From Mycolicibacterium brumae (GTDB lineage: Bacteria > Actinomycetota > Actinomycetes > Mycobacteriales > Mycobacteriaceae), in NCBI RefSeq assembly GCF_025215495.1, contig NZ_CP104302.1, forward strand, positions 3,038,001 to 3,102,000: a DNA stretch of 64,000 nucleotides. Reading direction: 5' to 3'. A program made the position numbers and the translations under genes. Numbering within the stretch: position 1 is the first letter of the stretch; every line of letters starts with the position of its first letter. Below the pieces are notes generated by a model, which was not told the origin of the DNA, made no database searches, and saw only the letters and a program-made list of their open reading frames with translations. Positions 48,167 through 59,371 of the stretch are shown here, one piece after another.

Positions 48167-48808
48167 TCAGACGAGCCGGATGATCCCGTAGTCGAAGGCG
48201 TGCCGGCGGTAGACGACCGACGGCTTGTCGCTTTCCTTGTCGTGGAACAGGAAGAAGTCGTGGCCGACGAGTTCCATCTCGTAGAGCGCGTCGTCGACGG
48301 TCATCGGCTTGCTCGGGTGCTCCTTGACGCGGACGATGTGGCCGGGCTCGGCGACGTCGTCGTAGGCCTCGACGGCGTCGATGAACTCCGGGGTCGCGGC
48401 GTTCGGCTCGAACAGCGGCGCGATCGCGGCGGCCTCGTGCAGGGCGATCGGGGTCTTCTCGCCGTAGTGAATGGTGCGGCGGTCCTTGCCGCGGCGCAGC
48501 CGCTTCTCCAGCTTGGTGACGGCGAGCTCCAGGGCGGCGTAGAAGTTCTCGCCCTTGCCCTCACCGCGGACCACCGGGCCGCGGCCGCGGGCGGTGATGT
48601 CGACGTGCTGGCTGCTCTTGCGCTGGCGGCGGTTGGGTTCGTGGTGCAACTCGACATCGAACAGGTAGATGGAGTCGTCGAACTTGGCCAGCCGGGCCAA
48701 CCTGTCGGAGACATGCACACGGAAGTGCTCGGGCACCTCGACGTTGCGTCCCTTGACCACCACTTCGGCGTCCACGGCCTGGCCAGCATCAACTTGGCTT
48801 GACGTCAT
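48167..48808 (-). CDS. hpf: Long-form ribosome hibernation-promoting factor (MPY-like)
   Basis: Protein of 213 aa. N-terminal HPF/YfiA domain (VVVKGRNVEVPEHFRVHVSDRLARLAKFD, then basic residues) and C-terminal dimerisation domain (HPSKPMTVDDALYEMELVGHDFFLFHDKESDKPSVVYRRHAFDYGIIRLV). It binds 30S/70S ribosomes in stasis; the mycobacterial orthologue is MPY/Rv3241c. Upstream is a 738-bp gap with no gene, holding an 18-bp tandem repeat and palindromic array C. Confidence 0.95.
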   Translation of the reverse strand: MTSSQVDAGQAVDAEVVVKGRNVEVPEHFRVHVSDRLARLAKFDDSIYLFDVELHHEPNRRQRKSSQHVDITARGRGPVVRGEGKGENFYAALELAVTKLEKRLRRGKDRRTIHYGEKTPIALHEAAAIAPLFEPNAATPEFIDAVEAYDDVAEPGHIVRVKEHPSKPMTVDDALYEMELVGHDFFLFHDKESDKPSVVYRRHAFDYGIIRLV

Positions 48809-49084
48809 CGTCTACTCGTTTCTCTTTTGCGTCGCGCGCAGTGCGCATTTGGTCTCACATGATCTGACACTTGAGCGGGGAGTCTACGTCTTCTCAACAC
48901 CCGCGGAGAGCAGGTGGACGCATCACCTCCTGCCGATTCCGGCTTGTCCGACTGTGTCGATCGGTATGCCCCGACCGTAGCCCGATTCAACCGTGAGTTT
49001 CCACCTCTTTCACGCACCAGTTACCTGATCTTTAGGCCCGAGTTTCATGGACTGCGGTCACTTGGGCCGGGCGTGTCCGGGGGT

Positions 49085-49192
49085 CGGGTTTCCTGCGGGG
49101 CTCGGGGTTTCGGCGGGGCTCGGGTGTCCGGCGGGCTCCGGGTTTCGGGGGGGCTCCGGGTTTCCGGCGGGCTCCGGGTTTCGGGGCCGGCG
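49085..49192. repeat. 18-bp tandem repeat, six units
   Basis: Units start at 49085, 49103, 49121, 49139, 49157 and 49175; approximate consensus CGGGTTTCCGGCGGGCTC. G-rich on the plus strand. It ends directly at the edge of palindromic array C. A short minus-strand frame across it (49058-49369) is low-complexity Pro/Glu and is not called as a gene. Confidence 0.9.
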
Positions 49193-49495
49193 CCATCGAG
49201 TGAGAATCCAGGGACGCCTTTGAGACATGACGGCGGGGCGGCCCATCGACTGAGACCTCAGGGAGGCGTTTGAGAAATCAGGGATGCGAGTGAGAGCTCC
49301 GGGCGGCCGTTCCCCGTCGAATGGAACGTGGTGGCGACCGCAGGACGCAAAACCGCCCAGGTGTTCCACGCGACGGAGAACCGGAACCGTGGCGTCTCAC
49401 TGACCTACCTCATGTCTCAAATGCATCCCAGAGATCTCAATCGATGACGGCCCCGCCACCAGTTCTCACTCGCCTGCCTGAATTCTCGGTCGATG
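49193..49495. repeat. Palindromic array C: twelve phased NTGAGA boxes
   Basis: Left-arm boxes start at 49200, 49220, 49250, 49270, 49290 and 49321 (the last degenerate, ATGGAAC). Right-arm boxes start near 49365 (degenerate, TTCCAC), then 49395, 49415, 49435, 49464 and 49484. Spacings are 20, 30, 20, 20, 31, 44, 30, 20, 20, 29, 20, the same plan as array B although the sequence between boxes differs. It lies in the gap between comF and hpf, both on the minus strand. Confidence 0.9.
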
Positions 49496-49546
49496 CGTCG
49501 GCGCGGGAAAGTCGGCGCGGGAAGAACGGCGTCCATACGGCCCGGG

Positions 49547-50191
49547 TCACGCGTACGCCAGGGTCAGCACCGCGACGACCTGGACTCCGGCGGCGGCCAG
49601 CACCCGGACCGACTCGGCGGCCGTCGCGCCGGTGGTGACGATGTCGTCGACCAGGAGCACCTCCTCCGGCGGCGGGCGGCGGATCAGCCGAATGCGACCG
49701 GACAGGTTTCGTTCCCGAGCGCCGGCGCTCAGGCCGACGGAGTCACGCACCCGCGCCGCGGTGCGCAGGGCGGGCACGACGACGACGCCCGGCGCGGCGC
49801 CGACGGCCGCTCGGGCCAGCAGCGTGACGGGGTCTCCGCCGCGGCGACGGGCCGACAGCCAACGCGTCGGCGCCGGCACGACCGTCAACGGCAACTCGAG
49901 CACGCCCCAGCACAGCAACCGGTCGATCCCGTCGGCCAGCGCCGTGGACAGCGGGGCCCGCAGATCGCGGCGGCCGTGCTCTTTCATCGCGACGACGGCC
50001 GTTCGGCGGGCGCCGGCGTGCCTGCCGAGGGCGAACACCGGGACTCCGGGGTCGACCCGCGGCGTGATGAGAAGCGGTTCGTCGGCGCCGACGCGCAGAG
50101 CTGTCGCGCAGGCCTCGCACCAGCGCGTTCCCGGCGCCGCGCAGCCGCCGCACTCGGTCGGCAGCACCAGGTCCAGCAGCGCGTCGAACAT
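49547..50191 (-). CDS. ComF-family phosphoribosyltransferase-like protein
   Basis: Protein of 214 aa. An N-terminal zinc site of two CxxC pairs (CGGCAAPGTRWCEAC) and a C-terminal PRTase fold with the PRPP loop EVLLVDDIVTTGATAAES. ComF proteins support DNA uptake or processing in competent bacteria; in mycobacteria the role is unknown. Orthologue of Rv3242c. The 138-bp gap to lpqB contains two copies of GAGCCCGCCACG but no gene. Confidence 0.92.
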   Translation of the reverse strand: MFDALLDLVLPTECGGCAAPGTRWCEACATALRVGADEPLLITPRVDPGVPVFALGRHAGARRTAVVAMKEHGRRDLRAPLSTALADGIDRLLCWGVLELPLTVVPAPTRWLSARRRGGDPVTLLARAAVGAAPGVVVVPALRTAARVRDSVGLSAGARERNLSGRIRLIRRPPPEEVLLVDDIVTTGATAAESVRVLAAAGVQVVAVLTLAYA

Positions 50192-50329
50192 CTGAGGAGT
50201 CTGCGCGCCGGGCCGCGGTGGCGCAGTTCAGCCTCGACGAGGCTGGGGATGCCTCCACGCGGGTCGATCCGCGAGGCTGAGCCCGCCACGACTCAGCGGG
50301 TGTCCTCGCGGTCGAGCCCGCCACGCTAA

Positions 50330-52093
50330 TCAGCCGGGTAGGACCGGGATGGCGCCCTCGATCATCAGCGAGGGCACCTCGGTCCAGACCTGCTCGCCGT
50401 TGTCGGCGGTGGAGCCCGACAGCGCGAGGATGCCACGGCGATCGGCGACGTAGACCGTCGACGGGTTCGCCGCCACCACGGTCACCGGCATGTTCAGCCC
50501 GGCGGCCGGCGCGTCGGAATTCACCCCGTCGATATTGACGTAGGAGACCGGATGCTCGGCGGTGGTGCGGGTGACGACGATGTCGTCGCCGGTGCGCCAG
50601 GACAGCGACACCACAGAATCGCCCAGCCCGAAGCCGAGGCGTCGCGGCCGGACCAGCGCCATCTCGCCGCCGGGGGCCTCCCCGACGCCGGCCAGCACCA
50701 CCTGGCCGTCGATCACCATCGCCGCCCGGGTGCTGTCGCGGGACAGTTGCAGTTCGGTGATCGCGCCGGGGAACCGTCCGCGCACCGCGGTGATGTCGAC
50801 GGGCACCCGGGCCGGCTGGCCGGAGGCGGCCTCGGCCACCACCCGGACCACATTGTTGCCGTCGATGACGACCCAGACGGAGTTGTCCAGCGCCCAGGTC
50901 GGCCGGCTGATGGTGCGGCCGTCGGCGCCTTGGACGCCGTCGCTGCCGTCGGCGCCGATCCACAGCTGGGAGGCCTGATCCGGCGCGCCCTCGCGCTGCA
51001 CGACGACCGACGCGATGGAGTGCCCGTCCCACGACAGCGCCGCCGCGCGCTGGTCCGGCCTGCCGCCGAAGGCGCCGGGCACCGGCGCGGTCTGCTGCCC
51101 GTTGAGCGACACCAGGGATCCGCCGACCAGCGCGTAGAGGCCGGCGGCCGCCCCTTCGGCCGCGCCCGGATCGGTCGCGGCCACATCGGTGGTGGCCCAG
51201 CCCTCGGCGAACCGGTCGTCCAGCGGGGCGCCGTCGGAGTTGATCACGTACGGCCCGCGGATGTCGGCGCGCGACAGCGTCCAGATGATCTGGGCGGCCA
51301 ACAACGATCGGCTGGCCGGGTCGGTGGTGTCCAGGCCCTCCAGTTCGACGCGGGCGCCGCCGTAGCCCTTGCCGACGCCGGCGGTCCCGCCGTCGGCGCG
51401 GGTCACCGGGCCGCGCAGCCGCACCGGCGCCCCGGCCAGATTGCGCACACTGCGCTCGATCTCCGGGCGCGGGCCAGCGATCAGTTTGCTGACCAGTTCG
51501 GTGGCCAGCTGATCCGGTTCGGACACCGCGAGATAGCGCGGGTCGGGCACCGTGGTCTTGCCGGTGGGGTCGACGAAGTACAGCGTGTAGCGCTTGTAGG
51601 TCTGCTGGAACTGCTGCCAGTCCAGGAACACCCCGTTGGGCAGCTTGTCGATCCGCCAGCCCTCGGAGGTCTTCACCAGTTCGATTGCGCCCGGGTCGGG
51701 CAGCTCGCCCTCCCCCGTCTCGAAAACACCCATGTCCGAAAGGGATCCGAGGATGTCGGCCTGCATCCGGACGGAAACCTTTTCCGCGCTTCGGGTTTCG
51801 ACGAAGACCACCTTGTCGACCAGCACCGCGCTGCCGGCATCGTCCCAGGAATGCGAGGCGTTCTCGGTGAGGAACTGCCGCGCCGCCAGGTGCCGGTTCG
51901 CGGGATCCGCTGTGGCCTTGAGGAATTCGCGCAGCAGCTGATCGGAGTCCATCGCCGGCGTCGGCTTCGGCAGGGTGCGCGGCTCCGGGGTCTGCACGGT
52001 GCCGACGGCTTGCGGCGCGGAGGTGCTGGGCACCCCCGCACAGCCGGTGAGCGCGAGCGCCGCCGCCAGCAGCAGCGGCGCCAAGCGGGTCAT
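50330..52093 (-). CDS. lpqB: LpqB lipoprotein, MtrAB-associated
   Basis: Protein of 587 aa. A lipoprotein signal peptide with lipobox LTGC ([20 protein letters not shown]) is followed by a GerMN-type domain and a C-terminal beta-propeller-like region. LpqB interacts with the extracytoplasmic domain of MtrB and influences MtrA phosphorylation and cell-wall homeostasis. Its ATGA overlap with the mtrB stop (52090-52093) couples translation. Last gene of the mtrA-mtrB-lpqB operon. Confidence 0.95.
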   Translation of the reverse strand: MTRLAPLLLAAALALTGCAGVPSTSAPQAVGTVQTPEPRTLPKPTPAMDSDQLLREFLKATADPANRHLAARQFLTENASHSWDDAGSAVLVDKVVFVETRSAEKVSVRMQADILGSLSDMGVFETGEGELPDPGAIELVKTSEGWRIDKLPNGVFLDWQQFQQTYKRYTLYFVDPTGKTTVPDPRYLAVSEPDQLATELVSKLIAGPRPEIERSVRNLAGAPVRLRGPVTRADGGTAGVGKGYGGARVELEGLDTTDPASRSLLAAQIIWTLSRADIRGPYVINSDGAPLDDRFAEGWATTDVAATDPGAAEGAAAGLYALVGGSLVSLNGQQTAPVPGAFGGRPDQRAAALSWDGHSIASVVVQREGAPDQASQLWIGADGSDGVQGADGRTISRPTWALDNSVWVVIDGNNVVRVVAEAASGQPARVPVDITAVRGRFPGAITELQLSRDSTRAAMVIDGQVVLAGVGEAPGGEMALVRPRRLGFGLGDSVVSLSWRTGDDIVVTRTTAEHPVSYVNIDGVNSDAPAAGLNMPVTVVAANPSTVYVADRRGILALSGSTADNGEQVWTEVPSLMIEGAIPVLPG

Positions 52094-53760
52094 CGACTGT
52101 CTCCGGCCTGCTCCAGCGCCCGCTGGGAGGCCTGCTCCAGCGCCCGCTGGCCGCGCTCACCGCCGGGCGGTTTGAGCGGCAGCGGCGAGGTGGTCACCTT
52201 GTGCCCGCGCACCAGCGGCAGGGTCAGCCGGAAGCAGGCGCCGTTTCCGGGTTCGCCCCAGGCCTCCAACCGGCCCTGGTGCAGCCGGGCGTCCTCGATG
52301 CTGATCGCCAGCCCCAGCCCGGTGCCGCCGGAGCGGCGCACCCGGGACGGGTCCGAGCGCCAGAACCGGCTGAACACCAGCTTCTCCTCGCCGGGCCGCA
52401 GCCCCACCCCGAAATCGCGGACGGTCACCGCGGCGGTGTCCTCGTCGGCGGCCATCCGGATCAGCACCGGCTTGTGCTCGGCGTGGTCGATGGCGTTGGC
52501 GATCAGGTTGCGCAGGATGCGCTCCACCCGGCGGGCGTCGACCTCGGCGGTCACCTCGTAGTCGGGCATGTCGACGTTGAGCTCCACCTGCGCGTCGGCG
52601 GCCAGGTGCCCGACGTTCTCCAGCGCGCTGTTGACCGTCGCGCGCAGATCCATCGACTCCACCGAGAGTTCGGCGACACCGGCGTCGTGCCGGGAGATCT
52701 CCAGCAGGTCGGCCAGCAGCGATTCGAACCGGTCCAGCTCGGCGACCATCAGCTCGGCCGAGCGGCGCAGCGCCGGGTCGAGGTCCTCGCCGTGGTCGTG
52801 GATCAGGTCGGCGGCCATCCGCACCGTGGTCAGCGGGGTGCGCAACTCGTGGCTGACGTCGGAGGTGAACCGGCGCTGCAGGTTGCCGAACTCTTCGAGC
52901 TGGGTGATCTGGCGGCTCAAACTCTCCGCCATATCGTTGAACGACACCGCAAGCCGGGCCATGTCGTCCTCACCGCGAACCGGCATCCGCTCGGACAGGT
53001 AGCCCTCGGCGAAGCGTTCGGCGGTGCGGGCGGCGGCGCGCACCGGCAGCACCACCTGCCGAGAGACCAGCAGCGCGATACCGGCCAGCAGCAGCAACAG
53101 CACCACCCCGCCGGTGGCCATGGTGCCGCGGACCAGCGCGATGGTGTTCTCCTCGCTGGTCAGCGGGAAGATCAGGTACAGCTCCAGGTTCGGCACCCGG
53201 GACACCGCCGGGGTGCCGACCACCAGCACCCGGCCGGAGAACGACTCGGTGTGCACGGTGGCGTACTGGTAGGCGACCTGGCCGGCCTTGACGAATTCGC
53301 GCAGCGCGGGCGGGATCTCGTCGACCGGTCCGGCGGCGGTCGCCGCGCGGGGCCCGTCGCCGGGCACCACCAGCACCGCGTCGTAGGCCCCGGCCAGCCG
53401 GGCGCCGGAGGCCGGTTCGGTCTTGGACATCAGGGTGTTGCGCGCCAACTGCAGGCTGGAGTCCAGCGAGCGGGCTTCCTCGCCGCCGACGATGGCGCCG
53501 ACGGATCCGCGGGCCCGCTCCACCTCCTGGGTCGCGGCGCGCACCTTGACGTCCAGGATCCGGTCGGTGATCTGGCTGGTCAGCACGAATCCGAGCACCA
53601 GCAGCACGGCCAGCGACAAGCCGAGGGTGAGCACCACGACGCGCAGCTGCAGGGAGCGTCGCCACAGCACGCCCAGCGCGCGACCGAGCGCCTTCAGGGC
53701 GCGGATCAGCGGGTCGGCCGGCCCCCAGCTGCCCTGGATCCGACGCTTAGAGCGCCACAC
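52090..53760 (-). CDS. mtrB: MtrB sensor histidine kinase
   Basis: Protein of 556 aa with a GTG start. Two membrane helices (about 41-63 and 217-236) enclose an extracellular domain; then HAMP, HisKA with His304 ([14 protein letters not shown]), and an HATPase domain with [21 protein letters not shown] and [10 protein letters not shown]. It phosphorylates MtrA and localises to septa and poles. The C-terminal tail has two QRALEQA copies in tandem. It starts 39 bp after mtrA. Confidence 0.95.
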   Translation of the reverse strand: MWRSKRRIQGSWGPADPLIRALKALGRALGVLWRRSLQLRVVVLTLGLSLAVLLVLGFVLTSQITDRILDVKVRAATQEVERARGSVGAIVGGEEARSLDSSLQLARNTLMSKTEPASGARLAGAYDAVLVVPGDGPRAATAAGPVDEIPPALREFVKAGQVAYQYATVHTESFSGRVLVVGTPAVSRVPNLELYLIFPLTSEENTIALVRGTMATGGVVLLLLLAGIALLVSRQVVLPVRAAARTAERFAEGYLSERMPVRGEDDMARLAVSFNDMAESLSRQITQLEEFGNLQRRFTSDVSHELRTPLTTVRMAADLIHDHGEDLDPALRRSAELMVAELDRFESLLADLLEISRHDAGVAELSVESMDLRATVNSALENVGHLAADAQVELNVDMPDYEVTAEVDARRVERILRNLIANAIDHAEHKPVLIRMAADEDTAAVTVRDFGVGLRPGEEKLVFSRFWRSDPSRVRRSGGTGLGLAISIEDARLHQGRLEAWGEPGNGACFRLTLPLVRGHKVTTSPLPLKPPGGERGQRALEQASQRALEQAGDSR

Positions 53761-53799
53761 GCGTCGACCCGGTGGACATGATTGTCAGCTCCCGCATGT

Positions 53800-54486
53800 T
53801 TACGGAGGGCCGGCCTTGTAGCCGACGCCGCGGACCGTCAGAACCACCTGTGGGTTCTCCGGGTCCTTCTCCACTTTGGCGCGCAAACGCTGAACGTGCA
53901 CGTTGACCAGTCGGGTGTCGGCCGGATGGCGGTAGCCCCACACCTGTTCCAGCAGCACCTCGCGGGTGAACACCTGGCGCGGCTTGCGCGCCAGCGCCAC
54001 CAGCAGGTCGAACTCCAGCGGGGTCAGGCCGATCTGCTCACCGTCGCGGCTGACCTTGTGCGCCGGCACATCGATGTCGATGTCGGCGATGGACAGCATC
54101 TCGGCGGGCTCGTCGTCGTTGCGGCGCAGCCGGGCCCGCACCCGGGCGACGAGTTCCTTCGGCTTGAACGGCTTCATGACGTAGTCGTCGGCGCCGGACT
54201 CCAGGCCCAGCACCACGTCGACGGTGTCGGTCTTGGCGGTCAGCATGACGATCGGGACGCCGGAGTCGGCGCGGATCGCGCGGCACACGTCGATGCCGTT
54301 CATGCCGGGCAGCATCAGGTCCAGCAGCACCAGGTCGGGGCGCAGATCGCGGACCGCGGCCAGCGCCTGGCTGCCGTCGCCGATGACCGCGGTGTCGAAT
54401 CCCTCCGCGCGAAGCACGATGGTGAGCATCTCGGCCAGTGCAGCGTCGTCGTCGACGACAAGGATCCGTTGCCTCATGGGTCCCAT
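53800..54486 (-). CDS. mtrA: MtrA response regulator
   Basis: Protein of 228 aa. OmpR/PhoB-type regulator: receiver domain with acidic pocket (VVDDD), phosphoacceptor Asp56 (LLDLMLPG) and MLTAKTD; winged-helix DNA-binding domain with RQVFTREVLLEQVWGYRHPADTRLVNVHVQRLRAKVE. Essential in M. tuberculosis; controls cell-wall hydrolases and dnaA. The ATG at 54486 gives the usual 228 residues; an ATG at 54477 is possible. First gene of the operon, downstream of tmk. Confidence 0.96.
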   Translation of the reverse strand: MGPMRQRILVVDDDAALAEMLTIVLRAEGFDTAVIGDGSQALAAVRDLRPDLVLLDLMLPGMNGIDVCRAIRADSGVPIVMLTAKTDTVDVVLGLESGADDYVMKPFKPKELVARVRARLRRNDDEPAEMLSIADIDIDVPAHKVSRDGEQIGLTPLEFDLLVALARKPRQVFTREVLLEQVWGYRHPADTRLVNVHVQRLRAKVEKDPENPQVVLTVRGVGYKAGPP

Positions 54487-54541
54487 GGTGTCACCAGATC
54501 GCAATAAAACCCGGGTGCCACACGCGGTCGGCGGTGAGAAA

Positions 54542-55186
54542 TTATCGGCTGTCCGGGCTCGCGAGCAGGTCGGCGGCGACCTCGGCGGGCGGCGTGGTCG
54601 GACCGAGCAGCCGCCAGGGCCCCATCCAGTTCGCCGCGGCGAGTTCGGCGTAGACCGCGCCGGTGCGCTGCTGCAGGCCCGCGTCGCGCTCGTAGCGGTC
54701 CCGGGTTCGGTCCGATTCGCTGGCTTCGCGGTGCGCGGCGCGCGCGGCGGCCAGCTCGGACGGCACCGCCAGCAGCAGCTGACGGTCCGGCTTCGGCAGG
54801 CCGAGCCGGCCGAACTCCAGGTCGGCGATCCAGCGCACCACGTCGCCGTCGGCGCCCTGCCCGAGCCGCGCGGCGCTGTAGGCCGCGTTGGAGGCGACGT
54901 AGCGGTCCAGAATGATCACGTCGTGCTCGGCGCGCAGCGCGGCGATCTCACCGGCAGCCGCGGCCCGGTCCAGTGCGAACAGCATCGCCATCGCGTACGC
55001 CGAATCGGCCAGCTCGGGGTGCTCGCCGTGCAGCGCGCCGGCCGCCAGATCCGCCGTCGCCGACACCTGGTAGCGGGGAAACGCCAGTGTGGCAACGGTT
55101 TTGCCGGCCGCGTTCAGCGCGGCGCGCATCCCCTCGGTGAGGGTGCGTTTGCCCGCCCCGTCCAGGCCTTCGATGACGATCAGCAC
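54542..55186 (-). CDS. tmk: Thymidylate kinase
   Basis: Protein of 214 aa. P-loop MLIVIEGLDGAGKRTLTEGM, the dTMP-binding FPRY, and VIILDRYVASNAAYSAAR (DRY motif). It phosphorylates dTMP to dTDP. Orthologue of Rv3247c. A 19-codon frame with its own promoter-like box lies 31 bp upstream and may be co-transcribed. Confidence 0.95.
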   Translation of the reverse strand: MLIVIEGLDGAGKRTLTEGMRAALNAAGKTVATLAFPRYQVSATADLAAGALHGEHPELADSAYAMAMLFALDRAAAAGEIAALRAEHDVIILDRYVASNAAYSAARLGQGADGDVVRWIADLEFGRLGLPKPDRQLLLAVPSELAAARAAHREASESDRTRDRYERDAGLQQRTGAVYAELAAANWMGPWRLLGPTTPPAEVAADLLASPDSR

Positions 55187-55217
55187 GACGGGAAGCCTAG
55201 CGTCCGGCCGTCGGCGC

Positions 55218-55277
55218 TCAGCGCTTCCAGCCGGTGATGCGCAGATAGGGGTCGGCTCTCGGATCTTTCTTCCCCAT
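55218..55277 (-). CDS. Possible 19-residue small protein upstream of tmk
   Basis: The frame encodes MGKKDPRADPYLRITGWKR. The ATG at 55277 is preceded by TAGGAT with 6 nt spacing (55284-55289), the leaderless geometry seen for other genes in this window. It lies between the sahH terminator and tmk. The basic, compact sequence and the dedicated promoter box argue for expression. I do not recognise the family; it could be only a leader peptide for tmk. Confidence 0.45.
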   Translation of the reverse strand: MGKKDPRADPYLRITGWKR

Positions 55278-55283
55278 CACCGC

Positions 55284-55289
55284 ATCCTA
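55284..55289 (-). promoter_or_regulatory. Candidate -10 box (TAGGAT) for the small frame and tmk
   Basis: TAGGAT on the minus strand, 6 nt before the ATG at 55277. Confidence 0.4.
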
Positions 55290-55297
55290 TGGCCGCT

Positions 55298-55341
55298 ACG
55301 ACGAGGGGCGGCGCGGGAATTTCCCGGCCGCCCCTCGTCGT
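55298..55341 (-). terminator. Hairpin terminator after sahH
   Basis: ACGACGAGGGGCGGC (55298-55312) pairs perfectly with its complement at 55327-55341; the 14-nt loop is itself largely palindromic. It starts 10 bp after the sahH stop. Confidence 0.75.
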
Positions 55342-55351
55342 GCGCGTATGG

Positions 55352-56806
<1,455 letters not shown>

Positions 56807-56888
56807 ACATGCCACTTTCTAGAGATTGCGTTCGTCAGGGAGCCTCGCTACACAGTAGACCGACTTCGCGGGGCGCCGACGGCCCGCC

Positions 56889-57500
56889 TCAGTCCGCCCG
56901 GGCCACGCGCTCGATGAAGGGCGCCATCAGCCGCGCCAGGTCGGCGGCGACGTCGTGGTCGGCCTCCGGCGGCATGGAGACGTAGCTGATCGCCAGCCGG
57001 ACGATGGCGCGCGCGAGCAGGCCGGCGTCGGCCGGTCCCAGTGGAACCCAGCTGGCCAGGAAGGCTTGGGTGAGCCGGGCCGAGCAGTGCGTGATGATCG
57101 GCGCGCTGTCGGTGGTGATGATCTGCAGCAGGTCGGGTTTGGCGGCGCCGGTCAACAGCGAGATGACCAGCGGGTCGGCCGCCGACTCGGTGAAGAAGGC
57201 GGTGAACGCCTCCAGAAAAGCGTCATAGGGCGCGTCGGCGTTGGCCGCGACGGCGGATTCGACGGCGTCGACGAGGCGGTCGGCCAGGCGCAGCGCGTAG
57301 CCCTGAGCCAGGCCCTGGCGGGAGCCGAACTCGTTGTAGATGCTCTGCCGGCTGATACCGGCGGCCTTCGCGACGTCGGAGAGGGTGATCGCCGACCAGT
57401 CCCGCTCCAGCAGCAACTCGTGCATGGCGTCAAGAACGAGGTCACGCAGCAGCCCGCGGGAGGCTGCTGCGTAACCGATTCCGACCGGCCGGGGGGCCAA
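56889..57500 (-). CDS. TetR-family regulator of the alkane hydroxylase operon (Rv3249c-like)
   Basis: About 203 aa from a TTG at 57500, 2 bp after the rubredoxin stop; the longer open frame is a shadow of the rubredoxin gene. HTH: LVLDAMHELLLERDWSAITLSDVAKAAGISRQSIYNEFGSRQGL. It is the last gene of the alkB-rubredoxin operon and is a likely autoregulator responding to alkanes or fatty acids (inferred). The start codon is uncertain. Confidence 0.82.
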   Translation of the reverse strand: MAPRPVGIGYAAASRGLLRDLVLDAMHELLLERDWSAITLSDVAKAAGISRQSIYNEFGSRQGLAQGYALRLADRLVDAVESAVAANADAPYDAFLEAFTAFFTESAADPLVISLLTGAAKPDLLQIITTDSAPIITHCSARLTQAFLASWVPLGPADAGLLARAIVRLAISYVSMPPEADHDVAADLARLMAPFIERVARAD

Positions 57501-57502
57501 TG

Positions 57503-57682
57503 TCAGCCGACCTGCACCATGTCGAAGTCCGCCTTCGCCGCGCCGCAGTCCGGGCAGCTCCAATCGTCGGGGATATCGGCCCACCGGGTGCCGGGGGCGA
57601 TGTCCTCGTCGGGCCAGCCTTCGGCCTCGTTGTACTCGAACCCGCACACCTGGCAGCGGAAGATCTTGTAGGCCTCGCTCAT
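57503..57682 (-). CDS. rubB: Rubredoxin (second, free-standing)
   Basis: Protein of 59 aa. Two iron-binding pairs: [43 protein letters not shown] (CxxCG and CPxCG). It is an electron carrier to the alkane hydroxylase. The ATG at 57682 lies 28 bp after the alkB stop. Confidence 0.94.
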   Translation of the reverse strand: MSEAYKIFRCQVCGFEYNEAEGWPDEDIAPGTRWADIPDDWSCPDCGAAKADFDMVQVG

Positions 57683-57710
57683 CACACGTCTCCGTTTCTG
57701 AATCTCGCCG

Positions 57711-59195
57711 CTACCGGACCGGCTCGAAGTCGATCTTTTCCCGGACACCGCAGTCCGGGCAGCACCAGTTGTCGGGAATGTCGGCCCAGGCGGTGCCGGC
57801 GGGGAACCCTTCGGCCGGCGCGCCCACGGCCTGATCGTAGACGTAACGGCAGATCGGGCAGCGGTGCTTTGCCACAGTGTCGAGCAGGTTCACCGGGGGT
57901 GCGGCCTGGGGCTCGACATCGGGCACCGGGGTGGCCTCGGGCGCCGGGGTGGCCTCGGGCGCCGGGGTGGCCTCGGGCGCCGACGCGCCGTAGCGGGCCA
58001 GGATCTTCTCCCGCTTGCTCGGCTGGATATTGGCCAGCGTGATGTCGCCGTCGTAATGCTCGAGCACCCGGTGGTCCATCAGCCGTCGCCACAGCGGCGG
58101 GAAGTAGGTCAGCCCGATCAGGCTGGCGTAGCCGGTCGGCAGGTTCGGCGCGCCGTCCATGCTGCGCAGCGTCTGGTAGCGCCGGGTGGGGTTGGCGTGG
58201 TGATCACTGTGTCGCTGCAGGTGATAGAGGAACAGGTTGGTCACGATGTGATCGGAGTTCCAGCTGTGCTGCGGGGTGCAGCGCTCGTACCGGCCGCTGG
58301 GGGTCTTCTGGCGCAGCAGCCCATAGTGCTCCAGGTAGTTCACCGACTCCAGCAGGCAGAACCCGTACACTGCCGAGATCAGCAGGTAGGGCCACAGCGA
58401 GGCGCCGAAGATCGCGAAAAGCGCGCCCCACAGCAGCAGCGACATGGCCCAGGCGTTGAGCACGTCGTTGCTGGGATGGAACACCGGCTTGCCGGCGCGC
58501 TTGAGCCGGTCGGCCTCCAACCGCCAGCCCGAGCGCAGGCTGCCGAACACGGTGCGCGGCAGGAAGCTCCAGAACGACTCGCCGAAACGCGACGACGCCG
58601 GGTCTTCCGGGGTGGCGACCCGCACGTGGTGGCCGCGGTTGTGCTCGATGTAAAAGTGCCCGTAGCAGGTCTGGGCCAGCGCGATCTTGGACAGCCAGCG
58701 TTCGGCGTCCTCCTTCTTGTGGCCGAGTTCGTGGGCGGTGTTGATCGCCACCCCGCCGGCCACGCCGACGGACAGCGCGATGCCGATCTTGCCCCACCAG
58801 CTCAGTGGGCCGTCGAATCCGAGCCAGCTCAGGTCGGAGGCGGTGAACAGGTACGCGCCGAGCACGACGGTCAGGTACTGGAACGGCAGGTAGAGGTAAA
58901 TGCACTTGCGGTAGTAGGTGTCCGCCTCCAGAGCGGCCATCAGCTCCTCGGGCGGGTTCTGCCCGTCGGGCCCGTAGCGCAGGTCCAGCAGCGGCAGCAG
59001 CACGTAGAGCAGGATCGGCCCGATCCACAGCGGGACCTGGGCGGCGGCGTGCCAGCCGAACTGGTTGAGGGCCCAGATCAGCGGCAGCATCACGAACATC
59101 GCGGTCGCCGGGATCAGGCCCATCAGCCAGAGCCGGCGCTTCTTGTCGCGCCACTGGGCGTCGGGCTGGGTGGTGTCCGTTTCGAGTGAAGTCAT
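57711..59195 (-). CDS. alkB: Alkane 1-monooxygenase AlkB fused to a rubredoxin
   Basis: Protein of 494 aa. Residues 1-400 are AlkB: membrane helices and the histidine motifs [25 protein letters not shown] and the NYLEHYGL segment. A linker with three PEATPA repeats leads to a complete rubredoxin domain ([15 protein letters not shown]...[16 protein letters not shown]). M. tuberculosis has these as separate genes, alkB and rubA. The fusion would deliver electrons to the diiron site in cis. First gene of the operon with rubB and tetR; an AT-rich palindromic promoter region lies upstream. Confidence 0.95.
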   Translation of the reverse strand: MTSLETDTTQPDAQWRDKKRRLWLMGLIPATAMFVMLPLIWALNQFGWHAAAQVPLWIGPILLYVLLPLLDLRYGPDGQNPPEELMAALEADTYYRKCIYLYLPFQYLTVVLGAYLFTASDLSWLGFDGPLSWWGKIGIALSVGVAGGVAINTAHELGHKKEDAERWLSKIALAQTCYGHFYIEHNRGHHVRVATPEDPASSRFGESFWSFLPRTVFGSLRSGWRLEADRLKRAGKPVFHPSNDVLNAWAMSLLLWGALFAIFGASLWPYLLISAVYGFCLLESVNYLEHYGLLRQKTPSGRYERCTPQHSWNSDHIVTNLFLYHLQRHSDHHANPTRRYQTLRSMDGAPNLPTGYASLIGLTYFPPLWRRLMDHRVLEHYDGDITLANIQPSKREKILARYGASAPEATPAPEATPAPEATPVPDVEPQAAPPVNLLDTVAKHRCPICRYVYDQAVGAPAEGFPAGTAWADIPDNWCCPDCGVREKIDFEPVR

Positions 59196-59256
59196 CAGTC
59201 CTCCAGGTGAACCAGGTCACTGCTTTCACTTGACTATAAGTGGCAATCTGTCTTCT

Positions 59257-59277
59257 GTCTAGACAATTACTAGTTGT
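59257..59277. promoter_or_regulatory. Candidate operator upstream of alkB
   Basis: GTCTAGAC (59257-59264) overlaps the imperfect palindrome ACAATTACTAGTTGT (59263-59277) in an unusually AT-rich stretch 60-80 bp before the alkB start. It could be a site for the operon's TetR protein. Confidence 0.45.
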
Positions 59278-59371
59278 TTGTAAAGTTCTTCCGGGTGCGG
59301 GCTGTGGATGACGGCAGGGCCTGTGGATGACGGACCGAGGCTGACCGCCCCGCGGCGCCAAGGTCACCGTC

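Noticed and set aside
49058..49369. 103-codon Pro/Glu-rich frame on the minus strand
   Set aside because: It is the translation of the 18-bp tandem repeat and part of array C; no ribosome site or conserved domain is visible.
56807..56888. SAH riboswitch upstream of sahH
   Set aside because: The gap is 82 bp, with no recognisable SAH-aptamer core or expression platform.
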